DNA from: Stomorhina lunata
Lineage: Eukaryota; Arthropoda; Insecta; Diptera; Rhiniidae
Length of the DNA stretch: 64,000 nt
Assembly: GCA_933228675.1 (NCBI GenBank)
Contig: OW121740.1
Location: 58,343,000 to 58,406,999 of the forward strand
Direction: 5' to 3'
Shown in pieces: positions 10,891 to 22,228 of this stretch (its first letter is position 1; every line of letters starts with the position of its first letter). The translations under genes were made by a program, and so were the position numbers. A model generated the notes under the pieces. It was not told the origin of the DNA. It worked only from the letters and a program-made list of their open reading frames with translations, and made no database searches.

Positions 10891-12164
10891 ACTTGCTTTA
10901 ATAAATATAACCTTTCTTTAGTCTCACTCTCAGTTTAATGACGCGATTTCATCATAATCCACTTCACTTGGCCGGCATGAACGCGGCTCATTTTTGAGTG
11001 AAAAATCACGTGAAGGGAATTTACCAAACCAATTTTGACACTGTCTTTCTTGTCATGCTTATTCACTATAAACATCACATAACTTTTTAGCAACCTTTGC
11101 CGAAGTCCTAAATTTCAATAATTTTTTCTCAGTTTTTGTTGATTATCCATTTCTGCACAAAATAGCTTTTTGAATCTTTACATATTTTTTTATATAATCC
11201 ACATTTAAATCAAAGCCTACTAGTATTGACGTTTCTATTGCAAGATTTTGTATTTTTCACAATACAAATAAGTATTTACTCAGCAAGTTTTATTACTTGT
11301 GCTCCCGTACAATCACGAAACTACCCAAACCAATCCGAACTTACCCAAAATCCACCCAATTGTTTTCCCGTACTATGTTTTGGTTGTTTTTTTTTAATTT
11401 CCCCTCTTTCTCAAATTATTTTCATAAAAAACAAAAAATTTTTTGAAAAAATTGTTATTAAAAATTCAATTCAGCAAAGCTAAAATGTTTTTAGCAAATG
11501 TAAAAGTTTTCAAAACATTTGTTTGAATATTTTTCAAGTTAAATCAATTGTGGACTTAAGTTTTGGTATTTTACGTTCCTGTTTCTAGCTTGAGAAAGCA
11601 ACACTTAAATCACTCCCATATGTCCGAACTCACCCAGAAAGTAAAGAATTCTATTTTTTCATTTAAGTAATGACCAATTCAAATAATTTGACAATCTCCT
11701 CAGTTCGAGTCGTTTTGATGGCAATAAATGCATTAAAAAATACGATCAACGACTTCAAAGCATGTGTATGTAATAGTAAAAAGAAAGTTTGACTAGTAGA
11801 ATCCGTTCAAAGTCATTCGGACTCAAAAAGAAATGGTCCTCTATTTTTGGGGAAAAAATAGGTCTCACAAAAATATATTATAAGAAAAACTAATCACCAA
11901 CAAACGGATGATTCTTAACCACGTCAATGAGAGGTCAACATTTTTTTACAAGGATTTAAATAAATTCTTTGAAGCTAATGTCAAATAAGGCCCTTTTTAA
12001 ATAACTATAATATCAGTATAAGATTGGCGGATATAAGCATGGTTTCCAATGTTTCTGACCAATTTTTACCTATCGTAATGTAAAGTACAATTATATTATA
12101 ATTTCTGCTGAAGAATTTAAAATGCATCCATTCAATCTGAATAAGAATATATTTCGGAACTTAC
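10891..12164 (-). other. pum intron, no gene recognised
   Basis: AT-rich. The word CCGAACTYACCCA occurs at 11334 and 11624, hinting at a decayed repeat. No exon-like or transposase-like frame. The last 40 bp lead into the donor of the 12165 exon. Confidence 0.5.
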
Positions 12165-12385
12165 CTCAATATCCCAGCATTTCCACTCGCCGATGTATCG
12201 GGTGGTTGTGGAAATGTACGTGGTCGTGGCAATATTGTTTCACTCTGTGTGGACCAGGGTGAGTCTTTCCAAACATGGGGATCACCAATGTGTAAAGGAT
12301 TTAAAGGGCCACCGGTAACACCAGCCGAAGCCGAACCTTTGCCATCGGATTTTTCCCATAATTTTTTGGCAGTGGATGTAGTGAT
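12165..12385 (-). CDS. pum: Pumilio, internal coding exon (221 nt)
   Basis: The minus-strand acceptor TTTCATTCCAG ends at 12386 and the donor GTAAGTTCCG begins at 12164. It encodes 73 codons, starting ITTSTAKKLWEKSDGKG and ending TSASGNAGIL, plus AG of the Ser codon completed by the next exon (ILS-PRDST). AKKLWEKSDGKG, HVWKDSPWST and GNAGILSPRD match my recollection of fly Pumilio upstream of the MVEYVL block. It enters in phase 0, compatible with the first exon at 55899. The insert after DGKG (Ala/Gly-rich) is the variable part. Confidence 0.95.
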
Positions 12386-13259
12386 CTGGAATGAAAGAAA
12401 TAAATGAAATAAATAAATTGAAACACAGACAGTTAAAGCATAAATAAATCAGTTTTTAGAAACATTAAATAAAATGTACACAGTTAGTGCAAAAAAGGAA
12501 AGGAAAAGTAATTTCCTGTTTAATTTGAAGGCTCAGAATTTGCTAAATCATAAACTAACTTTGAAGAAAAAAAGATTCCTACACATTTTAATATTTTCAC
12601 AGCGGCTATAACACATTGCATGCTGCAATAAATATTTGTTTTTGCGAGTTTTGTTTAGTCACCGGACATTTCCACAGGGAGTGGCGGCGGTGGGTGGAGC
12701 GCACAGTTAGGGCAGATATAGTTAAGCGTTGATGATGACTTGATTTGATTTTTAACAATTTACTTTAGTGACCTAATTGCCAATAATAAAATTAAATTAC
12801 GGCAGCAAAAGTTTTAAAGGATGTCAGACAGACACTTTTCCACAGAGAAAACATCATCATCATCATCATCGAACCGATAAACTCGTACCAATGGAGTACA
12901 ATGGAATAAATAGTTACTACGTGTTCAAGTATTAAGACCTAAATTTTCGATTATTGTTTGCAACAACACTATGGATGGATGAATGTAATGCAGCAAAATA
13001 GAAGTGGGTTTCAAGAGGTTGAGAAAGAAAGGATATGTTTGTTTGAAGTTTCCTTTTTTAATGATTTTTTTTTTTATTATTGAGAGGAAAACAGCAAAAA
13101 CTATGGAAAAATATCGTCAGCATTTTTTTCGGCTAGAGAGTACACTATGGTTAGAAAACTAGCATTTTATCAAATTCCCGGTTAACGTAAAAGTTGTTTA
13201 AAGATTAACGCAAGATATTAGCCCTGTGCCAGTAACGCTATATAGAAATAATGTTAAAC
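12386..13259 (-). other. pum: Start of the 43.5-kb pum intron
   Basis: No gene. A (CAT)n run lies at 12852-12870. A modestly GC-richer patch at 12655-12710 has no recognised content. Confidence 0.6.
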
Positions 13260-13262
13260 AAA

Positions 13263-14520
13263 TTATTGAAACCATACAATTCTTATAGTGCGATCTCTGA
13301 GGAAGCTCGATATAAATCGAGAGAAGTTATTACCGACACCAAAAGCAATAAGTTTTGATAGAAGTGCTCCGTGCCACACTCTATCAAACGCCTTGTAAAT
13401 ATCCAAAGCCACAACTTTACTTTCGCCAAAACGGTGTATTGAATGACACCATTTTTCCGAAAGGAAGGCTAGCAGGTCTCCCGTAGAGCGTCCCCTACGA
13501 AATCCATACTGGCGGTCTCTTAGTAGGTTGTTAGATTCCAGATATTTAACAAGATGGTGGTTTACGATACTCTCCAAAACTTCGAAGAGTGCAGAACAAA
13601 TTGCTATTGGGCGGTAATTTTCAGGGTTGGTAGCCTCACCCTTTTTAGGGATTGGCGTTACATTAGCAATCTTCTAGCACCGAGGAAATGTACCAGCATG
13701 GTACAAGGTACTGAAAAGGTTGGCTAATGGACGCGAAAGCGTCGAACAGCACTGCTTCAAGACCAGGGGGGTTACTGCGTATCTCGATTCGAAAGAAAAA
13801 CTGTTCGAATTTGTATGCTTAAAGCATTGTGTTTCGAAAATATTTTCTTTCGAATCGAAATACGCAGTAACCCCCCAGTGCTGGAATGCCATCCGGCCCT
13901 GAAGACTTGTTTACGTTGAAATTCGATAAAACCCTTTTTACAGCACGGGCGCGAAGGGATATCTTTGGCACAGTTACAGATGCTCTTTCGAGCTCGGGCG
14001 GAGGTTAAGTGATTTCCTGCAAGCGGGAATTACTTGCAAATAATTCAGCTAAAAGGTTAGCTTTGTCAACCGGGTCAGTGAATGTTTGACCATTCTTTAT
14101 AAGAGAAGAAATTGAAGAACTATCATTATTCTTAACTATTTTAACGAATGACCAGAAACTCTTGCTGCCCCGAGGAGCAGCAAGAATTTTAGTACGAAGA
14201 CGCTGCTTGTACAGAGCTTTTTCACGTCTTAATACTTTTGCACATGTACGCCTCGCAGGTTTGCGTTGCAAATCAGTAACTGGATTTTCGTTATTTAGTT
14301 ATTAGGCCAGTTTCTGAAAGCTTCCTCTCGGGATCTGACTGCTTGTTTGCACGTCTGATTAAACCAAGTTTTTACCTTTGGTTTAATCGATATATTTTTC
14401 ACTAGAATAAACATTTTCATTCCCAGCTTAATAACATTAGAAACCATTTCCGCCGAGGCATTGACATTACTGTCGAGGAAACACAGTTTCCAGTTAAAAT
14501 ACCGATGGGGTAATGGCGGA
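13263..14520 (-). pseudogene. LINE relic (family L1): linker and RT fingers/palm
   Basis: Read 14520 to 13263 on the minus strand. VKTWFNQTCKQAVRSREEAF (near 14360) and APRGSKSFWSFVKI belong to the endonuclease-RT linker. NVNKSSGPDGIPALVLKQC (interrupted by a 109-bp insertion) and ANVTPIPKKGEATNPENY are RT blocks 1-2. YGFRRGRSTGDLLAFLSEKW and VVALDIYKAFDRVWH are RT motif 2a and the motif A catalytic Asp. The wording is Jockey/CR1-like. Stops at 14005 and near 13674, and loss of the active-site YADD/FADD half, make it dead. Endonuclease and 3' end are absent. Confidence 0.85.
13767..13875. mobile_element. 109-bp foldback MITE inside the L1 RT, 3-bp TSD
   Basis: The ends GGGGGTTACTGCGTAT and its inverse form 34-bp inverted repeats with one mismatch. 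The CAG triplet is duplicated at 13764-13766 and 13876-13878. Removing the insertion and one CAG restores the expected RT reading (GIPALVLKQC), which fixes the boundaries. The interior is too short to code. A 3-bp target duplication is compatible with PIF/Harbinger or CACTA-like mobilisation. Confidence 0.85.
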
Positions 14521-15429
14521 AATTTATTTAAAATTCCAAAACAAATTAACCCTTAAATGTCATTTGCTGCCTATAAGCAACATTATCAGGTATGTGATGG
14601 AAAACGATCGTTTTCAAATCGATCGATTAATAAAAGTAACCCTTAAATGTCATTTGTTGCCTATAAGCAACATTGTACATTTTTGGTCATAGTTTCTTTA
14701 GTTTTTGTTGTTATTGCTAACTGTTTTTTCCCAACTGAAATTAACATTTGTGAGCATTTAATTGCGAAGATACATTTTTTAATGCTTTACAAGTATTAAT
14801 TTGAGAGCTAGTTGAAGTGGTGTAAAAACGTGCGTAAAAAATGTCCAAAAAGTTATTTTATACAAACTAAAATAAAAACGAAAAGTGAGAGGATTTTTTC
14901 AAAAAAGTTAATTATGTTATAAATAACAAAACTTAAAAATAGTTATTGTAATGTCAGGAGTTTCATTAACACAATATTGCTTATAGGCAACATTTGTCCA
15001 TTTGTTTTGTTTGCGAAACTGATTTAAAAGATGAAAAAAATTGTCGATAAGTCAATTTTCCTGTAAAATATTTCAATGAGTTCATCGATAATGAAGTTAC
15101 AATCTAGATTAACTTCATATTAACTTCATATTAACTTGTTTAGGACACTCCTCTCTTATAAATGCATGAACCTAGATACCAAAATATACTACATAACATC
15201 ATATTGAGCCCTTAGATTCAAATGATCGCAAACGACTGGAAAATTATTGATCGTAAGCGACCAAATATGTAAAACCTATTGGTGCGTATAACTTTCGCAA
15301 ATATAAACCTATCGAAAAGATTTTTACAAGTTCGAAAACTACTTCAGAAAGAAAGCAAAACATGCTTACTGTACTACGCTATCTCGAATAACTTAAGAGA
15401 TATTTAACTATTATTTTAATCTAAGGGCT
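14521..15429. other. Intron with short repeats, no gene
   Basis: About 35 bp beginning CCCTTAAATGTCATTTG is repeated directly at 14551 and 14640. Its core TTGCCTATAAGCAA recurs inverted near 14980. A 13-bp unit ATTAACTTCAT.. occurs about three times at 15110-15137. 15255-15405 is a dispersed repeat whose inverse copy is at 26590-26760. Confidence 0.55.
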
Positions 15430-15870
15430 TGATATATGAAGTGATATAAGGACATTAGTTCAGTAATACCGCCTAGAGAAAATTGGAAGACCATTATTGT
15501 AGGAATCGAGGTGCTGGGTACCAGGGCATTATAACGAAATTGCGGACAAATTGTCCAGTGCAGACATGGATATATTAAATACTTCTGAGGATGTATACCG
15601 TGGATGTATATAGAAGCAGATACATTGTGGTATGGGTCACAAAACTTCGTGGGAGCCAAGTTATGCCAACATAGAAAAACTAATAAAATTGAAAAAGTAT
15701 GAACTTAGAATGCTAATAAGTATTGTTTCTGGTCATAGTAATCTAAAATATTTCCTTAGGAAAATACGATTATGTCATGACGATATCTTTCACTTTATCT
15801 CTCAATGTGCTTCTTGTTGCATTATCGATTTAAATGTTTTGATTCTTATTTCTTTTAGAAACTAGGTGAA
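15430..15870 (+). pseudogene. LINE relic: RNase H domain and C-terminus
   Basis: The plus strand at 15511-15560 reads CWVPGHYNEIADKLSSAD, the C-terminal block of the RNase H domain found in I, Loa and some Jockey-group LINEs (normally W.PGH..I.GNE.AD). After a stop it continues GMGHKTSWEPSYANIEKLIK, LRMLISIVSGHSNLKYFL and RLCHDD, then a Cys-rich QCASC end. It is degraded and isolated from any RT. It may be a fourth LINE family or the distal part of L1; the sequence does not tell. Confidence 0.65.
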
Positions 15871-15904
15871 TTACGGCACATACCCCTGAGGATCACTGTG
15901 GATC

Positions 15905-16260
15905 AAACATATTTTCACGAATTTTTTAAGTTATCCGCCCCATTGTGCGAAGTTCACTACTTATAATTGTTCCCTTAGTTTTCTAGAATGTTTCTGTTGG
16001 TGTAGTTGTTGTTCTTTTTGTGTCTATAAGCAGAACAACATGTTTTGCTCTAAGAGCAGAGCAGCATATTTCTCTTTATCTACACTCGCATTATCTGTTG
16101 CTGTTAACTTCAGACAATCCATTTGTACAACGTATGGGTGAGTGTGTTCTTGATCATGTGAGAATGAAAATGCTAGAAGCTCTCATCTCTACTATAAAAG
16201 GCTGACGAACTGATATCGTGGCGGAGTTTTCATTGAGACGCGTATAAGAGAACAGTGATC
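15905..16260 (+). mobile_element. LTR-like promoter-bearing repeat, copy 1
   Basis: It matches 19955-20330 in order: CGCCCCATTGTGC, AGTTCACT, AGCAGAGCA, CAATCCATTTGTACAACGTATGGGT, GAGTGTGTTCTTG, a TATA box (CTATAAAAGG at 16192) and GATATCGTGG. Order and spacing resemble the U3-R part of an LTR. No primer-binding site or gag/pol is nearby. It could be a solo LTR or another promoter-bearing element. Confidence 0.45.
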
Positions 16261-18169
16261 AAATCGGTCATTAGGTTGAGAAATTATGTCATACAGAAGG
16301 TACTATGACCAAAAATGTTCCAATTTAAGGTACACTTATGTTGTAATCCCCCCAAAAAAAAAACTGGTTTCATATCACGCATGAAATCAATAAAATATTC
16401 GTTTTTCTTTTCTAATGTACTACCAATGCTCAATGTTGCTTATAACCCATATCTCATAACGGTTAAACCAGAAGTGATAGAGATATGAAATTAGTATCAG
16501 TTCATAGTTAAGGCTCATACAATAATCTAATATAATTAAAATATTTTTAACCGCTTATTTTAATGATGACATAAAAAGGTTAATATTAACACGCCAGGAA
16601 AGCGCCTGGGGCCCACAACCCATATATGGGCTGTTCATCCATCCAGTTTTCAAAATATTTTGTTTCATAAAGTTTACATTGGGCTATTTGTATATATTTT
16701 TGAGAAGATGTGGAAATTTATATTTCAGAGGTTAAACACAAATACACCGATTTTACAGAAAAGGGAAAAACCGACTTGTTAGGCACTCTTCAGACTCCAA
16801 CTTCAACTGTTGATGTCTTAAATAGAAATTTCTGACACTACAAACAAATTATAATATTTTTGTAGACCGATCGTTAAAAATCTATTCTAGTCGCGACCTT
16901 TAACTGAATGCTTTATGGAACCGGAATAAGTTTCATCCTACTTTTTCGGAAGTGACTGATAGTTCGTCTGGAGTTACTAATGAAATGTTTGTTTCTCAGT
17001 GGTTACTTGCCCTCATAGTTCAAATAGATGTGATCTATATAACGGGAGTTAAACCCATGATAACTGTCAGTCCCAGTATAGGTTTCTCAAATAAGAACTA
17101 AAAACGAAGCAATAATAATGATGGTCCTGAATAGTTTGAATAACGAGGAAAAATCGACTTAGGCCCATTGTGCACTTTATTTAACTAAAATTCCCACAAA
17201 AACTCTAAACAAAAAGTCAAGGACCTCTTTTAGACTTTTTTCATTTATTTACTTATTCATTCTCCTTTGTTCTGCAATGTCATTTGTTTTGGTATGGCCA
17301 AGTAGAAAGAGAGGATGAATAGAACAAACAAAAAAAATCACTAACACTTTTTGGAGCAGTCACTTGGAATGCTGCTGATGGTAGTTGGTGGTGGTTAATA
17401 GAACACTTTATAAATGGAACTTGCACAAAATCATAATTACTAGATGATGATTATGGTCAAATGACTTCCAAGTTTGGTTTAATTTAAATGATATGGTCGT
17501 CATACAGGGTGTTTTTACGACTGGTTGGTTGGCTTATTTAAATTAAACGTTTTCAGTTTTTCATGTGATAAATAGCCATTTAGCTTCTCTGGGGCGTAAC
17601 ATAACTAAACAAAACAGCAAATAGTGGAATTTGTTTGATAGAAAAAGAATTTTATGCAGGAATGGGTCTAGTTTAAAAAAAGTTAAATTCCACAAAAAAG
17701 AACATTTTCAGCACCTGTACAAGAAATGTGATGAATAAGCGCGTAAGTGTTAACGTTAAAAGTGTGTGTTTTTTAGAATTACGTGCTAAATATACATTTT
17801 CTTTAAGCCATTACATTAGAAAATTAAGAAGAAAATGGAAAAAAGAACAGGAAATTTAATTTCGTACCAAGAAATTAAACTCAAAGGAACTACAGTAACA
17901 CCTAAAAATCAAGGACAATTACGGCTCTAACAAAGATGGCTACTTCTTCTTAAGAAAACTTTGAATGGTTTTATTAAGTTTTTGAATTTTAATTATATTT
18001 CCGTTTTTTATATTATATGTATATCAAAAAAATGCCTTAATAACTGGCTGAAAATGGTGAATGTGTAATTTTCCTCAAAGCTATTATTTTAATAATCATA
18101 TAATTATCAAAGTTTATAATTAAAGAAATGTTACAATGATTCATTACTTTTTAAATGGTCAAATAAACG
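16261..18169. other. Intron, no gene recognised
   Basis: 16585-16640 holds two short dyads, CCAGGAAAGCGCCTGG-like and ACCCATATATGGGCT. Otherwise AT-rich sequence with no convincing frame or family match. Confidence 0.45.
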
Positions 18170-19500
18170 ACATAGCAACATGTTGCTAGGAAAACTGTTG
18201 AATGTGTCAATTAAAATTCTAACACGTTACTTGTTATTGAATAACTTTCTGGACGGCCAAGAAAAAACTTCTACCGTAAAACAATCTTAGTAAAAGTTTT
18301 AAAGAATTGCTGAATTTAAATTGCAACATGTTGCTAAGAAAGCGTGAATCAAAATTGCATCCCGTACTTCTTCACCTTTTTTTGAATAATTTATTGAATA
18401 ATTTCGCAAGAAAAATTTCCAAATTGAAATAATATTAGTAAAAGCATAAAAATATTGATGAATTTAAATTGTACCATGTTGCTATCAAATCAGCAACATG
18501 TTGCTAACAAATTAGCAACATGTTGCTAACAAATTAGCAACATGTTGCTAAAAAGTCTCATTTTATTTAATAATTTTGATCGATAGTCAAAAAAAGTTCT
18601 ACAGTGAAATAATATTAGTAAAAGCTTCGATGGATTTAAATTGCAACATGTTGCTAACAAAAAAGCAACATGTTGCTAACAAAAAAGCAATATGTTACTG
18701 ACAAAATAATGTGTAAGCCAATCAAAATTGTTGCATTTTTTATTATTTTCATATTGACATTTTATTAAAATATGTTTTGGTCGAGCAAAAAAAGTCTTTG
18801 CAACATTTCGTGTTTTCGAGTTAAAACAGAAGGATGATTTCTATACTAAAATGGTATTAGTAAAAGCTTTGAAATATTGATGAACTTAAATTGCAAATGT
18901 CTATTGACATTTTATTCAAATATGTTGCAAAATAAGTCTTTGCAACATTTAGTGTTTTCGAGTTAGAACAGATGTACGATTTCTAAACTGAAATGGAAGT
19001 AAAAGCTTTGAAATATTGATGAATTTTAATTGCAACATGTTTCTAAGAAAGAAGCAACATGTTGCCAACAAAGCTGCAACATGTTGCTGAAAAAACAATG
19101 TAAGAAAAAATCAAAATTATTGCATTGTTTATTATTTTTCTTTTCACATTTTACTAAAATATGTTTTGGTCGGGCCAAAAAAGTCGTTGCAACATTTCGT
19201 GTTTTCGAGTTAGAATAGATAGATGATTTCTACACTGAAATTGTATTATTAAAAGCTTTGAAATATTGATGAACTTAAATTGCAACATGTTTCTAAGAAA
19301 TAATCAACATGTTGCCAACAAAGCTGCAACATGTTGCTAAAAGAGAAATGTTGTAAGAAAAAATCAAAATTATTGAATTTTTTATTATTTTTTCTATTGA
19401 TATTTTATTCAAATATGTTTTGGTCGAGCAAAAGAAGTCTGTGTTTTCGAGTTAGAACAGATGATTTGTGAGATCATCTACAGTACCACCAAATGTTGCT
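18170..19500. repeat. Tandem/dispersed array built on the GCAACATGTTGC dyad
   Basis: The 12-bp palindrome GCAACATGTTGC or close variants occurs more than a dozen times (for example 18176, 18493, 18514, 18535, 18643, 18664, 19054, 19076 and 19327), often two or three per unit about 21 bp apart. A longer unit of 140-250 bp (GTGTTTTCGAGTTAGAACAG..GAAATATTGATGAA) repeats about four times between 18800 and 19470. No frame. The array lies between the two LTR-like repeats. Confidence 0.75.
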
Positions 19501-19689
19501 TAAAAGGCAAACAGTGAATGTTTAATAGATGAAGGAGCTTCTGAAATTTCTTAATAATTAATATTAAACTTTTGCATCCTGTCGTCAGCCCAGCATATGC
19601 TTTGGCTTTGTGGACAAACCTATTAGATCATTTAACTATACCGATCGAAATGTCAGGAGCTCTTCGAAAGAGTTGAAACACTTAAAGTA

Positions 19690-19925
19690 GTTTAAGGGCC
19701 ATGACGGTTTTGTTTAAGCTTTATTTATATTTTCCCGTACTTCCTTTAGCAGTCAATTTTGATCGAAATAATAACTGAAAGTTGAGTTTTAAAATCATAA
19801 TATTTGACATGTACAAAAGCTATATGATAACAAAAAATTAATTAATTGCACTATGGATAAGTTTTGGCTAAAATAGTAAATTTTATTCGGAACACTCTTT
19901 ATGTTGTAAGGTTTGATTATTTATA
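19690..19925 (-). pseudogene. DD37E element relic (5' part)
   Basis: It aligns with 8462-8720 of the DD37E element in the same orientation: CCATGACGG, AGTCAATTTTGAT, AATTGCACTATGGATAA, TTTTGGCTAAAATAGTAAA and GGAACACTCTT. Only the 5' untranslated part and a trace of the helix-turn-helix remain. Confidence 0.7.
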
Positions 19926-19954
19926 GACATTTAAAGTGAAAAGTTAGGGCAGAA

Positions 19955-20500
19955 TTCAAATTGTCGAACAATTTTAATTCATTCGCCCCATTGTGCAAAG
20001 TTCACTGCTTATGTTCTATTCGCGACTATAAGCAGAGCAACATTTTTCTCTTAATGCTTTGCTGTAAAGAGCAGAGCAACATTTTTCTCTCTTTCATCTA
20101 TAGGCGGAGCAACTCTCTCTATGTGTTGTTGCTGTAAACTTCGGATAATCCATTTGTACAACGTATGGGTAAGTGTGTTCTTGTTCATGAGAGAATGTAT
20201 TGGAACATGCTGGAACATTTGAAAGCCGTCTACAGCAAATGCTAAAAACTATCTCCTCTGCTATATAAACGGATACCGTGGAACAGTTTTTATTAAGACG
20301 GGTACGAACGAGAGCAGTGAGACTGAGAATATTTGTAAAGCAACAAAGAAAAGTTTGTTGCTTTACAGTTTTGTGAAGTGTGTTTAAAGTGAACTAACTC
20401 CAAAAGTTAATAATAAAATAACTTTGTAAAACGACATAAAGTGTTTTAATTTTGTTTTCGGTTGTTTGCAAAAAGAATTCCTTCCATGTTTTTAAAGGAA
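19955..20500 (+). mobile_element. LTR-like promoter-bearing repeat, copy 2
   Basis: Copy of 15905-16260, longer at its 3' side. The TATA box CTATATAAAC is at 20261, followed by ACCGTGGAACAG and, about 140 bp on, AATAAAATAA (20412), a polyadenylation-type signal. TATA then AATAAA within about 150 bp is the expected LTR order. No coding region follows. Confidence 0.45.
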
Positions 20501-22013
20501 AAACGTAACAATATGTCTTTCAGAAATAATTCATAAAAAAAATAGTTAATCAAAATCTTTTTCAATGTAGCCAATACCAGATAAAAAAGAGCTCTTCGAC
20601 ATTATTACAACGACAACCTTTACTTCACCACTTTAAACTTTTTGTCACTTCTCCTTTTAAATGTTATTAAGTTACAAAACATTTTAATACATACTAATTA
20701 ACGATTTTCCGCCCTTTTAATTCCATCAAAATTCAGGTGTAAAAAAAATTTAAATTAGAGTAAACTACGGACAGACATTGAGTGTACGAGTATGATGGGA
20801 ATATTACTAACAAAAAAAAAACTTTAATAATTGGCAACCACATGTTTAAACACCATTAAAATGAGGCAACTAAAATAATAATGAAAAAATTAAAATAAAA
20901 TAGACTAAAAAAAGTAAAATAAAATAATTCATTATCGCAACGATAATGAATAAAACAAACTTGAGAACTTGAGTGAATTTTGCCAACATTTATGTTTATA
21001 GTTGAGATTTTATAAAATTCATAGAATGTAACTGTCTAACTGCCGGCTTAGAGTATGAAGAACCTCAGCTAAGTCAGTAATTTTGACATTAACTGCCAAC
21101 AACAATAACAATAAAAACAACAATATTTAACAAATATGTATAAAAGTTGTCACCACATTTAGTGCACATTAAAGTCAGCCTAGTCATCATCAACATCATC
21201 ATCATTATAGTCGTCAAAGTTACAGTCCATCGTTTACCTCATTGTAGGTTGTTTATGATTTTTTTTGTTCTTCGTCTGTTTTTCTACAAATGTGTGACTG
21301 ACTGACTGACTGGTTGACTTTTTGTGGTAAAATATGAGTTCCGATTTTTTTTTTCTTTGCAGTTTTAAATAAAATGTGGTTAAAAATTACAAAATAAATA
21401 AACAATTATAAACAAATTTAAAACTTTGTATTTTGATAAGGAAAATATATTGTTGTTGTTGTTTGGTTCAATTTAACTGCATTTTATGTGAAAAAAATCC
21501 AGAGAACTTTAGACAACAAATGTTGCAAACCAATTATAATGTTTATAAACATTGATATGTATACATAAATGTTGCAGTAACATTTTAGTTTTTAAAATTA
21601 TTTTAAAACACTTTAAATTATGTAAACATTATTTCAATGGAAACAATGTTGATAAACATTCCTTGTATACATGTTATAATTAAATTTTACATCCATCCAA
21701 GTTTCAAACTTTAACAAAATTGTTCTTATTTATATAAAAAGCTCTTAAAAGTTTATAGATATGTTGCTAAACCTTCAGAAGTTTTCAAAAGTTCTTGTAC
21801 ATGGTTTTATCAACAACTTTTTTTTAAGTATCAACAGAATCGATTTTGGCTGTTTTATAAAAGAAAGTGTTGACATAACCGTTAAAACAACATGGAGAAA
21901 ATCATAAAGCTTTAAGAATTTTCTAAGATCAGTACATGCAGGGTACTTTAAAATAAATTCAGTTTTTTAAGAATTTTGTAGGTCACGCGAAAAAAAACTA
22001 CATTTTATGTGAA
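20501..22013. other. Intron with a partly duplicated ~520-bp unit
   Basis: 21479-21540 (ATTTTATGTGAAA.., TGTTGCAAACCAATTA) recurs around the insertion point of the next element, at 22001-22013 and 25275-25300. So that element entered the second copy of a tandem duplication. (CATCAT) runs lie near 21186-21208. No gene. Confidence 0.55.
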
Positions 22014-22228
22014 ACAAGTAAGAGTGGTATATTCGGCTTTGCCGAATCTTGGATACCCTTCACCAATAGTGTTTCAAAAGTAAAATACAAAATCGTATGA
22101 ATATATTGATAATTATATAGTTTCTGATTACTGACTTAGTTGAGCCCCACACAAATGCTTCATATGTATATTAATTTTCTTTTGTTCATACTAAATGTAA
22201 TTCCTAGCAATATTTGGTTATACTAGTA

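Noticed and set aside
15979..15992. Heat-shock element (TTCTAGAATGTTTC)
   Set aside because: Only two of three inverted GAA modules fit and the second LTR-like copy lacks it.
16261..19954. A full LTR retrotransposon between the two LTR-like repeats
   Set aside because: No protease, reverse transcriptase or integrase motif was found in any frame of the interior.
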